A stretch of 64,000 nt of DNA, from positions 51,285,716-51,349,715 of the forward strand of contig NC_068338.1 in assembly GCF_014633365.1 (NCBI RefSeq), in the 5' to 3' direction. The translations under genes were made by a program, and so were the position numbers. Source of the stretch: Diospyros lotus. Taxonomy: Eukaryota; Streptophyta; Magnoliopsida; Ericales; Ebenaceae. The notes under the pieces are model-generated. The model was not told the DNA's origin and ran no database searches. It saw only the letters and a list, made by a program, of their open reading frames with translations. Shown here in pieces: positions 24,401 through 37,400 of this stretch. Positions within the stretch are counted from its first letter, which is position 1. Each line of letters begins with the position of its first letter.

Positions 24401-27400
24401 AGAGTTGGTGTTTTAAGAGTTTTATCAAGCCTGCAAACATTACTTATTTATTTCTGCAATATGAAATTATGAATTTGAAGACGAAAAAAAGTTAGATATT
24501 AGGAACTTGGAGAGTTTTGCTCTCTCCTCTCTCTTCTCCCCTAGTTTTCTTACTATTTTTATCATTATTCTCTTCTCCAGCTGGATCACCATTTCTTCTC
24601 TGTGCTTCTTTCTTCTCTCCTTATGCTCTCTATCTTTTCTGCCATTGCTATTGCCTCCTTTCTGCTACTTCTCTGCAAGTCTCTGAGATTTTATTCTCTG
24701 TTGTAACTCTTCTCTCTATCTCTTTCACTGTTCTTCTTTTACTCAGCTTCTGGTGTTCCTTTCTCTTCTTATTCTCTTTCCTTTTTGTTCCAAACCTTCC
24801 AGTTCTTTCCTCTTCTCTGTAACTTCTTCCCTTTTCTGAATACGCTTCCCCTCTCTGCTTTCCACATGTGTCTGCATCTGTTATGTTGCTGCACCCTATT
24901 CTCTTACTACTACTGCTGTTTCTTGTCTTTTATCCTAAGGCTGTGATTTTTCAAGTTACACCACTCATGTTGAGCACTAGACACTGGTGTTCCTTTCTCT
25001 TCTTATTTTTTAGTAAGAGCCATCGACTTTGATCAGCTTATCTACACAAATTGCACTTCATTATACAATTTCTGGTATTGAAAAGTAAATTTTCATAAGC
25101 TAATCCACATAAATACCTTTATATGTACTTTCTTTTTATTAAGTAATACACACTAGATTCCAACTTCTGACCCAGCACAATAATAGGAATCTGGATGCTT
25201 ACCTTGTATTTGTCAAAAAACTCCACCTGCAAATATAGGCAAAATAACATATCAAATATTTAAAAAAAAACATGTTCAATGAGTATAACATAACAAAAAT
25301 TAAGACCAAAAAGATTAATATCAGCTAGATAGATTAAAAATTCCATGAAAAGATTAGTTCAAATATCTCAAACCACTTGTTTAAAAAAATTAGAAGAATA
25401 TTAAGGATGTTACTTTTATAGAATTATAATCAAATAGCTATAACCCCAGTTCTATTGTAGAGCACGAAATGTTGTGCAGTTATGTACTGGCAAGAATATA
25501 CTATGAGGGTAACTAAGATAAAATACTACAGTGGACAATGGACATGCAGCCATACAGCAAACAAGTAGAAAATGGATCCACAATAAAGTTGGAGTGACAC
25601 CTATTAAAGATAAAAGGCACAAAACACGACTAAGATGATTTAGACATGTAATAAGAGGATGAGTAGATAGAAAGAAAGAAGTTTAAAACAGAAGAGGCCA
25701 AAAAAACAAAGAAAACTTGGTGGAAACTCTTAGGTATGACATGGGACACAATAGACCTTACAGAAAATATAGTCATGGATAAAGATGATTAACAATCTAG
25801 AATCCATGTGGCCAACCCCACCTAGTGGGATTATGGCTCAGTATTGTTATTTAGTTAATAAAATTCCATGAAGCAAAATAATGAGGTAGTAGTTCATAAC
25901 AAGAATGTAACAACTTGATGAGTGCTTTCAGAAACTTCCTGTCCTCAATGGAAATTACAATATTTAGCAGACACTTTTAGATAAAATAATAAATAATGTC
26001 CTTGACACTAACTAAAGCTCCAATTAGCAGCACTTAAACTAAAAACAGAAACAAAAGAAGCAGTAAATTTCTTCACGACCAGGAAACCCAACTATATATT
26101 CATGAAATATTAATCCTGCAGCTTCTCACAAAACCCAAAACCAGTCTCGTACTATCATATTAGGTTTATAGAAACACAACTATAGTACCAAGTCAATCAC
26201 ATATACCCATGGCAATTTGAAATGTGGTAGCTATCCAAATACTAGTGCAATGCAATTGTCTTAACTTTTTATCTTTATTCTTTTTTTCTTTTTTTTTTTG
26301 TTAGAATATGTGAGGACAAAAAGTATTTGGGCAGATTAATATTGTGCTGGTGTGATAAAACTCCTAATTAGCTTATCATGACTTTGCCCATAATAAGTGT
26401 TGGCTGAGACTAATAATCCTAAACATGAAAAAGAAAAATAGCAAGTGGATTATTAACAAAAAAAAAAAATGAAATAGTTGAAGGTACCTTTTGAATCAAT
26501 ACTCTTTGAAACATCTGAGCTCTTAGGTTCGACATAACCTTCTCCCATATAGTGTTCAAGTTTACAACAAAAATAATCGTGAAAACTGGCTCCAATACAT
26601 ATAGAACTCCAACCTTACCAAGAACATTCCACAGAGGCTCAGCTGTTGGCCCTATAAGCACTTCAAAAAATCTCCCTGGAAAACATCAACAATTAGCTGC
26701 TTATCATTTGTGTCATGGGTTTAATCAACTCTTAGCTAGTAAATTGTTTAATTTTAATGGATCTCTGATTCATGCTTTTCATTTAACTCTTTAAGAAACC
26801 AAATGGATGATGTGTTATAAACATATTGACTATCGTATCTATTACCAATCGTCTTAAAGATTCAAGAAAGAGAGATCTGAAATAAAACCTCAAAATGAAG
26901 CAGGGAAAAGCAAAATTAATTTAAGCTTAATAGCATGTCATGAAATCAATTTGATGTGCTGTGCTGGCTCCAGAAATTGAATCTGAAACCTTCTCTAAGT
27001 TGCAGAATGAAGAAAAAAATGTGTTAATCCCATGTCCCAACTGCTGAACTTCTGAACTTCCCAACAAAGTTCAGCATAGAGATTTGTCTCCAGTTTGAAT
27101 GCGACGAATTCAGAGGAGAGACTTTTATCTGGAAATACAAGAAGCAGATTGCAACCTTAACATTCTATGGAAACTATTGTTCGACTATTATTTTGCTACT
27201 CATCGGGATCAAATAAACAGACAGAAAAACAAAAATTTCAGTATAAATGCAATTCGGTGTTCTCCGGATTCTGAGCAACCACAAGCATCATAAACAAATT
27301 GAATAGAACTTCCTCAGAATTTCTTCTTACCAGAGAAGAAGGGCATTGCGAGAGTGCAAGAAGTGCATCCTGCAAGAGTGACAACAGAAACAGCAAGTCT

Positions 27401-27733
27401 GAACTTATGCTGAAGCAGAAGACTGGAAAGGAGGCCCCAACTTATCGCTTTAGGCGGTGACTGTATGCTTTCGCCGTCGCTCCTCGAGACGTCCAGTTTC
27501 GGATAGTCATCGGCCACAATCGGATCGGACGGCGGGCCGGTTATGTAGGCGGAACTGCTCGAGTCCGAAGGTCGCCTGCGGCGAGGCCAATGTGGCCGGA
27601 AAACGGCGGAGGAGCAGCGGCCGAGGGCGGCGGACATGGAGGATTGGTATAATCGGTGCTTTGTGCGACGTTTCGGGACTGTGAGGGCAGGGAGGTTGAG
27701 AGAGAGCGCCAGAGGCCGAGTTGCAGAGGCCAT
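18453..27733 (-). CDS. ABCB28: ABC transporter B family member 28-like, chloroplastic
   Basis: Sixteen exons on the minus strand: 27733-27331, 26675-26488, 25226-25203, 23721-23620, 23413-23323, 21932-21832, 21649-21599, 21499-21371, 21115-21053, 20966-20687, 20385-20237, 20141-20052, 19451-19317, 19239-19183, 19084-19028 and 18689-18453. They sum to 2157 bp, 718 residues, in frame throughout; Arabidopsis ABCB28 is about the same size. Residues 1 to about 90 look like a plastid transit peptide (Arg/Ser-rich). The membrane domain spans about 110-400, followed by the ATPase domain: Walker [10 protein letters not shown] (Lys515), signature LSGGQ (from about 615), Walker B LILDE (Glu640) and switch His671. 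One membrane and one ATP domain make a half-transporter that must dimerise; substrate unknown. Introns 4 and 12 use GC donors. Introns carry a LINE scrap, tandem repeats and CT-rich DNA. Confidence 0.95.
19531..19694. repeat. Two near-identical 82-bp tandem units in ABCB28 intron 12
   Basis: Unit 1 starts at 19531 and unit 2 at 19613, each beginning GATGTAGGTTGGTTCACGTA and containing AACTCCTATTTAGATCGAAA. Copies differ at only a few positions, so the duplication is recent. Confidence 0.9.
24517..24840. repeat. Pyrimidine-rich tract in ABCB28 intron 3
   Basis: About 320 bp dominated by CTCTT/TTCTC motifs. It is open for 101 codons on the plus strand, but the peptide is only Leu/Ser/Phe-rich low complexity. 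Treated as intronic simple sequence, possibly a retroelement leader relic. Confidence 0.5.
25570..25865 (+). mobile_element. RTE-type LINE 3' fragment in ABCB28 intron 2
   Basis: Plus-strand translation, with stops, gives pieces typical of the C-terminal end of RTE-clade reverse transcriptases: [13 protein letters not shown] followed by F-R-HV where the family has TRLRWFGHV, and then NLVETL where the family has a KKTWLE-like stretch. It ends near the family's typical 'gtgg-cgaccccacctagtgggat' stretch (here about 25810-25830). Several stops and changes; clearly dead and 5'-truncated. Confidence 0.7.
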
Positions 27734-29240
27734 ATTGAATTGAATGTGAGAGAGAGAGAGAGAATGAAACGGAAGGAGCGCTGTTATTGCTCGCAAATAT
27801 TCAACTAAATGGAAGCTGCTGTGACGTTTGTCCAAATGCGTTTGCTTGGATAACGTTTTGCTTTTGTTTTATATTTTCTTAAATAATAGCAACTGAAAAA
27901 TATTGATGGTCCTATCTTGTATTAATATTTTATTATAAGATATTAATTTATCAAATTTGAGTATTTAAATAACACATTCAAATATAAAATCATCAATTTA
28001 GAATTGTGTTGTATCTTCTGTCACCGTTGACGTCTTCATTTCTTCGTCTTATGTTATTATTGATACTTTTATTCCTTTATTTTCTACTTTTCTCGATTGA
28101 TGATGCATCTTTCGTCAATTTTCATCTTTCCCATCTTCGATAATGGTCTCTGCATTTGCTTCGTTAACAGCCACTGAAAGAATAAGCTTTGGTGAAAATA
28201 ATAATAGGTTTGTGCATATAAGGGATAATTTGAGTATTGTGTAATTTAACTTGAAAAATATATACTTGTGTAATTAAAAATTCAAGTTTTGTACGTAATA
28301 AAAGCAGAACATATAAGAACAAAAATATGTATTTGACCGTTTATACATGCAGCCAAATTTTATTTAAAATAATAAAAAAAAAACCCCAAAACAGACCCAA
28401 TATTTATTTTCAACCAACCAAACTGAAGAAACGTTGGAAAAAAAAAAGTTGCCAATTGATCTAATGAGTCATGCTATTTGTACAGAACATATATTATAGA
28501 AACATTCACAGAAGAATCAAAATGTTCATTTTGCCCCTGAAATTAATGACCCAAATGCCCAATAACATCTCTCTCTCCCTCTGTCTCTCTCTCACTCTCC
28601 CTCTCACACCGTCGGCCCCAGCGACAGCAGTGGCGAGGCGAGACGGCAAGGCAGCCGGGGCGAGGTGGCGGAGATTGCAGCGGCGACAGGGCGAGGCGGT
28701 GACTAGGCGAGGCGAGGCGGCGGCGAGAGCAGGCGGAGGCGAAGAACGGCGACGGGTGAAGTTGCAGCGGCGAGGGAAGGGGGGAGAGGGAGAATGGGAT
28801 GAACAGGGATCAATATATTGCGAAAATATTATGATATTTTGATATCAAAAATCACGATATATCATCCCTATAAATATTCTGTAAAAATTCTTATGTACAA
28901 ATAAGATCTTCCTTGATCCAATTGAGTAATTGGCGATTGAAAATGGGCCTCTGAACCCATTCCAACTTTAGCCCAAATTAACGCCCCCCATATGTTGAAT
29001 CCGTAAACCCGAACCAAACCCAAATACGGCCCATCTAAATAACTATATAGTCTGTACGTATTACTTAATTAATTTATTAAAATAGCTTTTAGAGAAATAT
29101 TTTTTGTTTGGGTGAATAAATAAGAAGAGTGTGATGTTACATCAACATAACTTTGAAAATACCACTTAGATACTTAATTTTGACATTTAAAGTAATATTT
29201 TGTATTGATATATTATATATTTATATTAGAGTGTATTTAA
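27734..29240. other. ABCB28 upstream region and intergenic DNA
   Basis: A (GA)n run lies just above the ABCB28 start (about 27747-27762) in its leader. Further out is AT-rich DNA, then a (CT)n stretch and a GC-rich block at about 28600-28800 made of GGCGAGG-type repeats. The block is flanked by short similar inverted pieces (CTATTTGTACAGAA near 28474; TTCTGTAAAAATTC...GTACAAATA near 28870), hinting at a MITE, but this is weak. No gene recognised. Confidence 0.4.
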
Positions 29241-32200
29241 TCTATATATATATTATAATAAAACAGCCGTCAAATTTTTTCCCGCCCATTTCCAGTTATT
29301 ATTTTGATATTTTATTATGTTTTTTTAATTTTTTTTGCTTACTTAAAATAGAATTTTTATAGGTCATTAATTAATTCTTGGAGATGTAATTCTTAGAACA
29401 TGTAGTTCTTGAAACATGTAAATGGTTTTTTCATAACTAAATAGTGTTTGGAAAATGTGTAATCATGCTGGTATATGAAGAGCCAAGATAAATATTATTA
29501 ATTTATCCATATTATTAATGTTTAAATATTAGCATAAAATTTTAATTGAAATAAATTACAGAAAAACGAGACTTTTTAAATCGGGAGAAATCTTGAGATA
29601 TTAGGTAATACTGTTGAATACTGACTGTCAAGTAAATTTTATATTTTATTTTTATTTATATATAGTTTAATTAATTTAAATTTATTTTTTATAATTTTAA
29701 ATGTTATAATTTTATATATAAGTTAAATGTTATAATTTTATTTTTTAACTTTGTTTTTTTGGTTACTTTTTAAAAAATGCGCATGTCTTAAATATGATAA
29801 TTGATTGTTAGGATAAATATGTAAAGTCATCTATGGATAATCAATTTTAAAATTTTGATTATTATTATTTATATAATTAATTAATTATTTAAATTGTCTT
29901 TATTTTATATATAGTTTAATTATTTTAAATTTATTTTTTTATAATTTTAAATGTTATAATTTTATTTTTTAACTTTATTTTTGTTTGTTATTTTCTTAAA
30001 AATGTGACATGTCTTAAATGTGATAATTGATTGCGAAGAGAAATATGTAAAGTCATATAATTAATTTTGAAAAATTAATTATTATCATTTATATAATTAA
30101 TTAATTATTTAAATTATCTATATTTTATATAGTTTAATTAATTTAAATTAAATTAAATTATAATTTTAAATGTTATAATTTTATATATAACTTAAATGTT
30201 ATAATTTTATTTTTTAACTTTATTTTTGTTTTGGTTGCTTTCTTAAAAATTTAATCTGTCTTAAATATGATAATTAATTATCAGAAGAAATATGTAAAGT
30301 CATGTATGGATAATTAATTTTAAAAAATTGATTATTATCATTTATATAATTAATTGATAATAGTCAAAATAGCCGTCAAATTTTTTCCCGCCCATTTCCA
30401 GTTACTATATTGATATTTTATTATCTTTTTTTAATTTTTTTGCTTACTTGAAATAGAATTTTTATAGATCATTAATTAAGTCTTGGAGATGTAGTTCTTG
30501 GAACATGTAAGTGATTTTTTCATAACTAAATAGTGTTTGGAGAATATGTAATCATGCTGGTATATGAAGAGTCAAGATAAATATTATTAAATTATCCATA
30601 TTATTAATGTTTAAATATTAACATAAAATTTTAATTGAAATAAATTACAGAAAAATGTGACTTTTTTAAATCGGGAGAAATCTTGAGATATTAGGTAATA
30701 CTGTTGAATACTGACTGTCAAGTAAATCTTATATTTTATTTTTATTTATATATAGTTTAATTAATTTAAATTTATTTTTTATAATTTTAAATGTTATAAT
30801 TTTATATATAAATTAAATATTATAATTTTATTTTTTAACTTTATTTTTTTTTGTTACTTTTTAAAAAATGTGACATGTCTTAAATGTGATAATTGATTGC
30901 TAGGATAAATATGTAAAGTCATGTATGGATAATCAATTTTAAAATTTTGATTATTATTATTTATTTAATTAATTATTTATTTAAATTGTCTTTATTTTAT
31001 ATATAGTTTAATTATTTTAAATTTATTTTTTTATAATTTTAAATGTTATAATTTTATATATAACTTAAATGTTATAATTTTATTTTTTAACTTTACTTTT
31101 GTTTGTTATTTTTTTAAAAATGTGACATGTCTTAAATGTGATAATTGATTGCGAGGAGAAATATGTAAAATCATGTATGTATAATTAATTTTGAAAAATT
31201 AATTATTATTATTTATATAATTAATTAATTATTTAAATTATCTTTATTTTATATAGTTTAATTAATTTAAATTTAATTAGATTATAATTTTAAATGTTAT
31301 AATTTTATTTTTTAATTTTATTTTTTTTGTTGCTTTCTTAAAAATTTGATCTGTATTAAATATGATAATTGATTATCAGAAGAAGTATGTAAAGTCATGT
31401 ATGGATAATTAATTTTGAAAATTTGATTATTATCATTTATATAATTAATTGATTATTTAAATTATTCTTATTTTATATATAGTTTAATTAATTTAAATTT
31501 ATTTTTTAAATTTTTAAATGTTATAATTTTATATATAATTTAAATATTATAATTTTATTTTTTTAACTTTTTTTTGTTACTTTCTTAAAAATTTAACCTT
31601 TATTAAATGTGATAATTGATTGCAAGGAGAAATATGTAAAGTCATGGATAATCAATTTTGAAAATTTGGTTATTATCATTTATATAATTAATTGATTATT
31701 TAAATTATCTTTATTTTATATATAGTTTAATTAATTTAAATTATTTTTCTTATAATTTTAAATATTATAATTTTATATATAACTTAAATGTTATAATTTT
31801 TTTTTTTTTACTTTCTTAAAAATTTGACATGTCTTAAATGTGATAATTAATTGTTAGGAGAAATATGTAAAGTCATGTATGGATAATTAATTTTGAAAAT
31901 TTGATTATTATTATTTTATATAATTAATTGATTATTTAAATTATCTTTATTTTACATACAATTTAATTAATTTAAAATTATTTTTTATAATTTTAAATGT
32001 CATAATTTTATTTTTCAATTTAATTAATTATTATCATTTATTTAATTCTCCTTTTTCCCATCAATCTACATTGAAGATGTGTTATATGTTGGACTTGGAG
32101 AAATTAAATGCAAATTAAGTTTGTGTTTTGAAAATTATGTTAAGTGAGTAAGATTCAAATTGTGTGACAAAGCATGGGAAAAAAGAGAAACTTAATGGTG

Positions 32201-32926
32201 GCATGTGATTTGATAAATTGAGAGAAATAGGAGAATTTGAATGAAGAGAAATTAATAAAATAAAGTAAATATCTCTCTCTTCTTCCTCTCCATTCCCGTT
32301 CAACCCTTCAATTTCTTCTCTTCTCCTTTCTCAATTATTCTTTTCAAATTTTCTCTTTTTCTTTACTTTTACTTATTAAATTTTAACCGTATTTTTTTAC
32401 CCAGTTTGGTCTTCTGGTGTAACATAGCCTCACTATTCTGTCAAGTGAGTGATGTGAATGCAACTAAGAAAAATTAGGCCTTGAGAGTTCATGTGGTTTG
32501 CACATATGAGACAAATACACGTAAAAATGCCCTCCAAAAAAAGTCTACCCTTGAATGCATATTTCAAAATAAAGAGGTTGGTTATCGTTTATTTTTTTTT
32601 CCTGTTATTGTGTAATTTTTTTATTTTTTACGTATTGCTTATTGTATTACATGTTAATTTAGGTTTATTTTTACATGGTTTCGAGATAGAGTTATGTTGT
32701 TTTAATTGTTTGTCTACCCTTTAATCCATATAAGGAAATCTTTCAAAATTTATAATTTTTTTGTTGTATTTTCATGATTGTAACACGGTTGTTTTATTTA
32801 TTTTTTGCTTATTTATTGTGATTTTTATTTATTGTAACTATTAAATTATATAATTTTTACTTTAACAATTTTTATTTTTTTTTTTTACGATATCCATTCA
32901 TCCATACATCATGGGTGATTCACTAG
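29241..32926 (+). mobile_element. Helitron-like element, non-autonomous, carrying a satellite array
   Basis: Starts TCTATATATATATTATAATA directly after an A and ends CTAG directly before a T, as expected for Helitron insertion between A and T. A short hairpin (CATCCAT at 32899-32905 paired with ATGGGTG at 32911-32917) stands five bases before the terminal CTAG. The interior is AT-rich tandem repeats. No Rep/helicase frame is present. The hairpin is short and AT-biased sequence can mimic the 5' end, so the call is structural. Confidence 0.6.
29630..32040. repeat. AT-rich tandem array, monomers of about 224-252 bp, in two blocks
   Basis: The anchor AAATATGTAAAGTCAT (variants allowed) recurs at about 29815, 30041, 30288, 30907, 31159, 31383, 31630 and 31861. 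Each monomer also holds a TTATAATTTTATATATAACT-like part and a GTGATAATTGATTG-like part. A non-repetitive segment of roughly 390 bp starting AGCCGTCAAATTTTTTCCCG occurs at 29265 and again at 30371 (offset 1106 bp), splitting the array into a 3-monomer and a 5-monomer block. Confidence 0.85.
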
Positions 32927-33189
32927 TATAAATATTATATTACTTTAAAAGCAATGTAGTGAGAGCATGGTGACACGTCAACATCAAAAGCCACGTCGTT
33001 ATCCACGTTGCCTTCGTAATGTAGTGATGACGTCGACATCAATCCTTCCGCTATATTTAAAAGCAACCCATCATTAATCGCCACTTCTCATAAATTTCTT
33101 TCTTCAGTTGCTTTCTTAAATGACAAATGGATTGTCTTTTATAATATTTATCAGAAAATAGAATTATTTTAAAAATTAAAAATAGTGCA
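32927..33189. other. Short gap between Helitron-like and foldback elements
   Basis: Contains a cluster of ACGT/GACG motifs (about 32970-33035: CACGTCAACATC, CACGTCG, CCACGTTG, GACGTCGACATC) and a TATATTTAAAAGC string. It could be an old promoter fragment; no gene follows. Confidence 0.3.
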
Positions 33190-34180
33190 TCTTATTAATA
33201 TATAAAAAAATTCTATTCACAACCCACATTATTGCTCTTCACAGTCACTCTCACCAAAATTCTCTACTATCTTTCAAAAATTATATTTTACCCTTTACAA
33301 TCACTCGCAACCACACCATCTTCATTTCCTTTTTACTCCTCCACAACCATAACCACTGCCAGCTATCCATCTACTCCATCTATTTTTATCTCTCATTACA
33401 CTTCTCTTTCTCTCTCTCACATTCATCTGTCCTCTCTTTGTGTCCCTCAAATACATATACATATATATATATATACACACCACCTATATATACACACACA
33501 CGTGATCATGGCCATAGAACACTTTCCTGATTGTTAGGAACATCAATTTTTTTATTTTAATTAAAAAAATTATTATAATAAAATAAAAATACAAATAAAT
33601 AAATTCTTTTTAAATATCTGTATCGTTGAAATTTATACTTAAAAATTAACTAATTTTTAAATACATATATTTAAAAAGAATTTATTTATTTGTATTATTT
33701 TTTAAAAAATTTTAATTTTATTTTATTATAATAATTTTATTTAATTAAAATAATAAAAAAAAACATGTTCCCGACCCGCGAGCACAAGGTTTCCGTCATT
33801 AGTCGAGAACGCAAGGGTTCCCCGACTGTCAACAATCAGGGAATCTAAGATTTTCTGACTCCTTGTAGTCGGGAACTAGGGTTTCATGGCCGTAATTATG
33901 CATTTTTGTGTGTGTGTATATATATATATTTATGTGTGTGTATTCGGGGGCACAAAAAAAGATGGAGAGATGCGTATAAGAGTATGAAAGAGTGAGAGAG
34001 AGAGAGAAAGAGATGGATGCAATGAGAGGGAAAGAAAGATGGAGCAGATGAGTGGCTATGATTGTGGTGAGAAAAAGAAAAGGAAGATAGCTGTGATAGG
34101 AGAATTTTGGCAGAGTAGCTGTGAAGAATAATAATGTGAATTGTGAATAGAATTTTTTTGATATATATAATACTTTATCA
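33190..34180. mobile_element. Foldback element with long imperfect inverted arms
   Basis: Left arm (about 33190-33540) and right arm (about 33880-34180) are inverted copies. For example TTCTATTCACAACCCACATT on the left answers AATGTGAATTGTGAATAGAA on the right, then CCAAAATTCTC against GAGAATTTTGG, and CACATTCATC/CTCTCTTTCTC-type blocks further in. The centre (33544-33770) is itself an AT-rich palindrome, and 33770-33880 holds short GTTCCCGAC/GTCGGGAAC motifs. Its right end lies about 300 bp before the TraB start codon. No clear target duplication; family not resolved. Confidence 0.65.
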
Positions 34181-34428
34181 ACTAATAAAATTATTTTAAA
34201 ATTAAAAATAATATAAAGAAATTGAATTTTGTTTCAAAGGATGCTTTGGTGGTGATTGATATGATATTTAAAATTTGTTTACATCTTTTGTAGATATTTA
34301 TAATTATTGTTCATGTATTAAAAAATTTACCACTAAAATATTAAAAAATACAAACTGAAAATATCGCTGGAGCCGTTATCTTCAGCTCCCGTTACCTGTA
34401 ATACCGAACACACAAAACCTTCTCCCTT

Positions 34429-34474
34429 CTCTCTCTCTCTCTCTCTCTCTCTCTTCTTCTTCTTCTTCTTCTTC
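34429..34474 (+). repeat. (CT)n-(CTT)n microsatellite in the TraB leader
   Basis: A CT run is followed without a break by a CTT run, ending 12 bp before the ATG at 34487. Pyrimidine-rich leaders of this kind are common in plants and may affect transcription start or translation; that role is inferred. Confidence 0.85.
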
Positions 34475-34486
34475 TGTGTGAAATCC

Positions 34487-37400
34487 ATGAAAACCCCTTT
34501 GTTTCCAATCTCCAATTCCGTCACACGCACTAATCTCTTCCATTTCCAGTTCAGCCCCAACCTTCCCAGCCTCCTTGCAATCAGGCCCTCCAAACCCTCC
34601 AGAGCTTCAACATCGATCAACCCTCCACCGCCGGACTTCGACTACAGGTCTTCCACCATTCCGGCCGAATCTCGGGCCGCAATCGCTCGAACCCACCCGG
34701 AGCTTCTCGATCTGGCCGACGATGGGAGCTTGGTTCTTGTCCAAAAGAGTCAGTTCGGCCCGGTGCCGCCATGGCGGGCCCAATTCGTCGAGCCGGAGGC
34801 GATTTGGCTGCTCGGCACCTCCCATATCTCCCCTCAATCGTCTGTGGACGTCGAGCGCGTGGTCGGTGCCGTGAAGCCCGACAACGTTGTTGTGGAGCTT
34901 TGCAGAAGCAGGCAAGTCTGATTTCATCACATAGCAATTGTGTTTCCAATGAACCAATTCATTCAAAATTATTAATTTGAAATCGCTAAATTTATGATTC
35001 ATCCAGGCACCAGAAACAAATTGCCCTCTAAAGCTACTGGTTGTTGTTGATGATAATCAATACTAATTGTTACTGTCTTAGTTGATTAGATTTGAAGATG
35101 AGTTTTAGTGCAAAAGTAAGATTGCTCAATTGTCACCTGGAGGGCACAAGTTCTAGTTATTAAGCAGCCTTTTTACTAAACAAGGGTAAGGCAATTTGCA
35201 ATTGACCTTCCCTGAGCTCGTAATGCGGAAGTCTCGTGGACTGGGTCCATCCTTTTATCTAGGTCAAATTTATCTAGCTAGTTTAGTTATCTCAATCTTA
35301 AGTAGCATTCATTTATGATTTTTGGTAGATTTACCTTAAATTTGAATATAGTTTATTTCATTATTACTAACCTCTGAAAATTAGCTACTAGTCTTTACAG
35401 TTGAGGGACACAGTCACACAAAAATAAGAGAGTATCGTATATTTTGTTTCTACAGTTATTTGTGTTTTTAACTCAGATTTCTATGTGCAATCAAATGAGG
35501 TTCTCTTTTTCTATGTTTCAATATTCTGATTTTTTAGGAATGGAAGAAATGCCTGTGAAGGAGCCATCAAACAGATAGATTAATCAATTCTATCAAAAGA
35601 GGAAAAGTATTTTTGTTCTATGTATCTGCTGGGAAAATTTCTGGAAGGGGGTTTATCTGCATTGAGCATTTTACTATTTTAAGCATGCAATCCATGGCTT
35701 AACTTCAATTGCTACAGATTTCATCTTCAGAGCTGGGATTATGTACACTTCTGCCAATGATAATGGGGTTGGCAAGCAATTTAGGTCAAGTATGTTCTCT
35801 TTGAGTGGGAAGGGATTTTTTGGGGCTGTTGGTCGTAGCCTGGATTTGGGTGAGATTAAAGTCTTTTTACATCTAATTATGTGCCTTCATAGCAAGAGGA
35901 TAATTGATGTTCTGTTAACTTATAGGGGGGCAAACCGCTCTGGCATTGCGTCTGCTTTTGGCTGTTTTCTCATCGAAGATTTCTTCAGATGTGAACCGAC
36001 CTTTTGGTGATGAGGTATCTGAATTGAGATAAAAACCCGACAATGTTCAGGTGTGTTGATGAGATTTTACCTCATCGTTTTCTTTTTTATGCAGTTTCGT
36101 GCTGCTAGAAAAGCATCTGAAGAAGTTGGTGCTCAATTAGTTTTGGGGGATCGACCAATTGAAATAACTGTGAGTACATCTTTGCCACATGAAAGCATGT
36201 GGCTATTTCATCTATCCAAATAGCCTCCTATCTTAATTTTGGTGAGACTGTTTTTATTTGGGGAACCAAATGCTTTGTACGCTTCAACTTAATTCTCTGT
36301 CCATGGAACAATTTTGTGAATTTCTTTCAATAAATAGCAAAAGAAAAGTTCATTAATTTCCTTAAAATGTTTTTGCAGCTTGAGAGGGCTTGGAACTCTC
36401 TTAAATGGAAAGAGAAACTGAGCCTAGTGCGCGCTGTTGTTCGTGGAATAACATCATCAGCTGATATGACCTCAGACAGTTTGAAGGTTTTTCTTTCCAA
36501 ACATTCCTATTAATCTAGTGTTATAGATTTATGACTCAAGCTTTTTCCATCACAAACATCTCTGCTGAAATTTGCAAAGAAATAAAGAGACTGATTTGCC
36601 ATTGTCGATGATAAGGAAGCAGGCCTTTAATATTTGAAAAATCATATTTTATGACATTAAGTTTCTCTCCTCTCTGTGTTACGGCAGGAATCAAGCACGG
36701 ACGATAGCACCTTCCAGCTCTATCAGCAGCTAAGTTTTTCGTATCCGTCACTACTGCAGCCCCTTGTACACGAAAGGGATACTGTAAGTCTGTGTTACAC
36801 AATATCCATTCAAGACTAAGTTCTTCTTGCTTTCAACCATCCCACATGACCAAATTTTTTTTTTTGGTTTGGGGTGGGGGAGGAGTAAATATCTCTTCAC
36901 AGTAAAGATGTCAAAAGGATCGGCCCGATTCGACTGACGGACTTTTTAAACAGGCCAGGCCCAGTCTGACCCTTTTTACCGTGGGTAGGGCCTGGCCAGC
37001 CCGTGGGCCTTAGCCCACAGGACCTAGTGGTCCTGGCTCGGTGGGTCTAGCCCACAAGCCCTAGTAAACCGAGCCCATCGAGCTCAGGCCCTTTTTCTTT
37101 TTTTAAATAATTTTTTTAAAAAAATAATACATATATAAATATCAAAACAATACATATATAAAAATTATTTTTTTTTTCTTTTAAACAATTTTCTATTTTA
37201 AATTTTAAATATTATTTTATTATTTTATATTTCAAAATTCTATATGTCTTATAAATTTTCTTATGAATTGATATAAAAAATAATGCATATATAAAAAGGA
37301 GAATATTATTTATAATTTAAATATATAAAAAATTTAACTTAAAATTTTTAAATATATTGATAGTTATTATTTAAATATATTACGAAAAGTAAATTTTTTA

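Noticed and set aside
24517..24822. 101-codon frame in ABCB28 intron 3
   Set aside because: Pure pyrimidine-tract translation within an intron of a convincing gene.
28471..28842. 123-codon frame with GC-rich end
   Set aside because: Arg/Gly repeats from GGCGAGG arrays; no domain.
29630..32040. CRISPR-like regular repeats
   Set aside because: Monomers are about 240 bp, adjacent, AT-rich and diverged, in a plant nuclear genome; a satellite array fits.
34917..34918. GT donor just after the TraB exon 1 GC site
   Set aside because: Use of this GT would add bases that break the frame into AGIMYTS; the GCAAGT site keeps the family sequence.
34333..35002. Minus-strand frames opposite TraB exon 1
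   Set aside because: Antisense shadows of a conserved exon.
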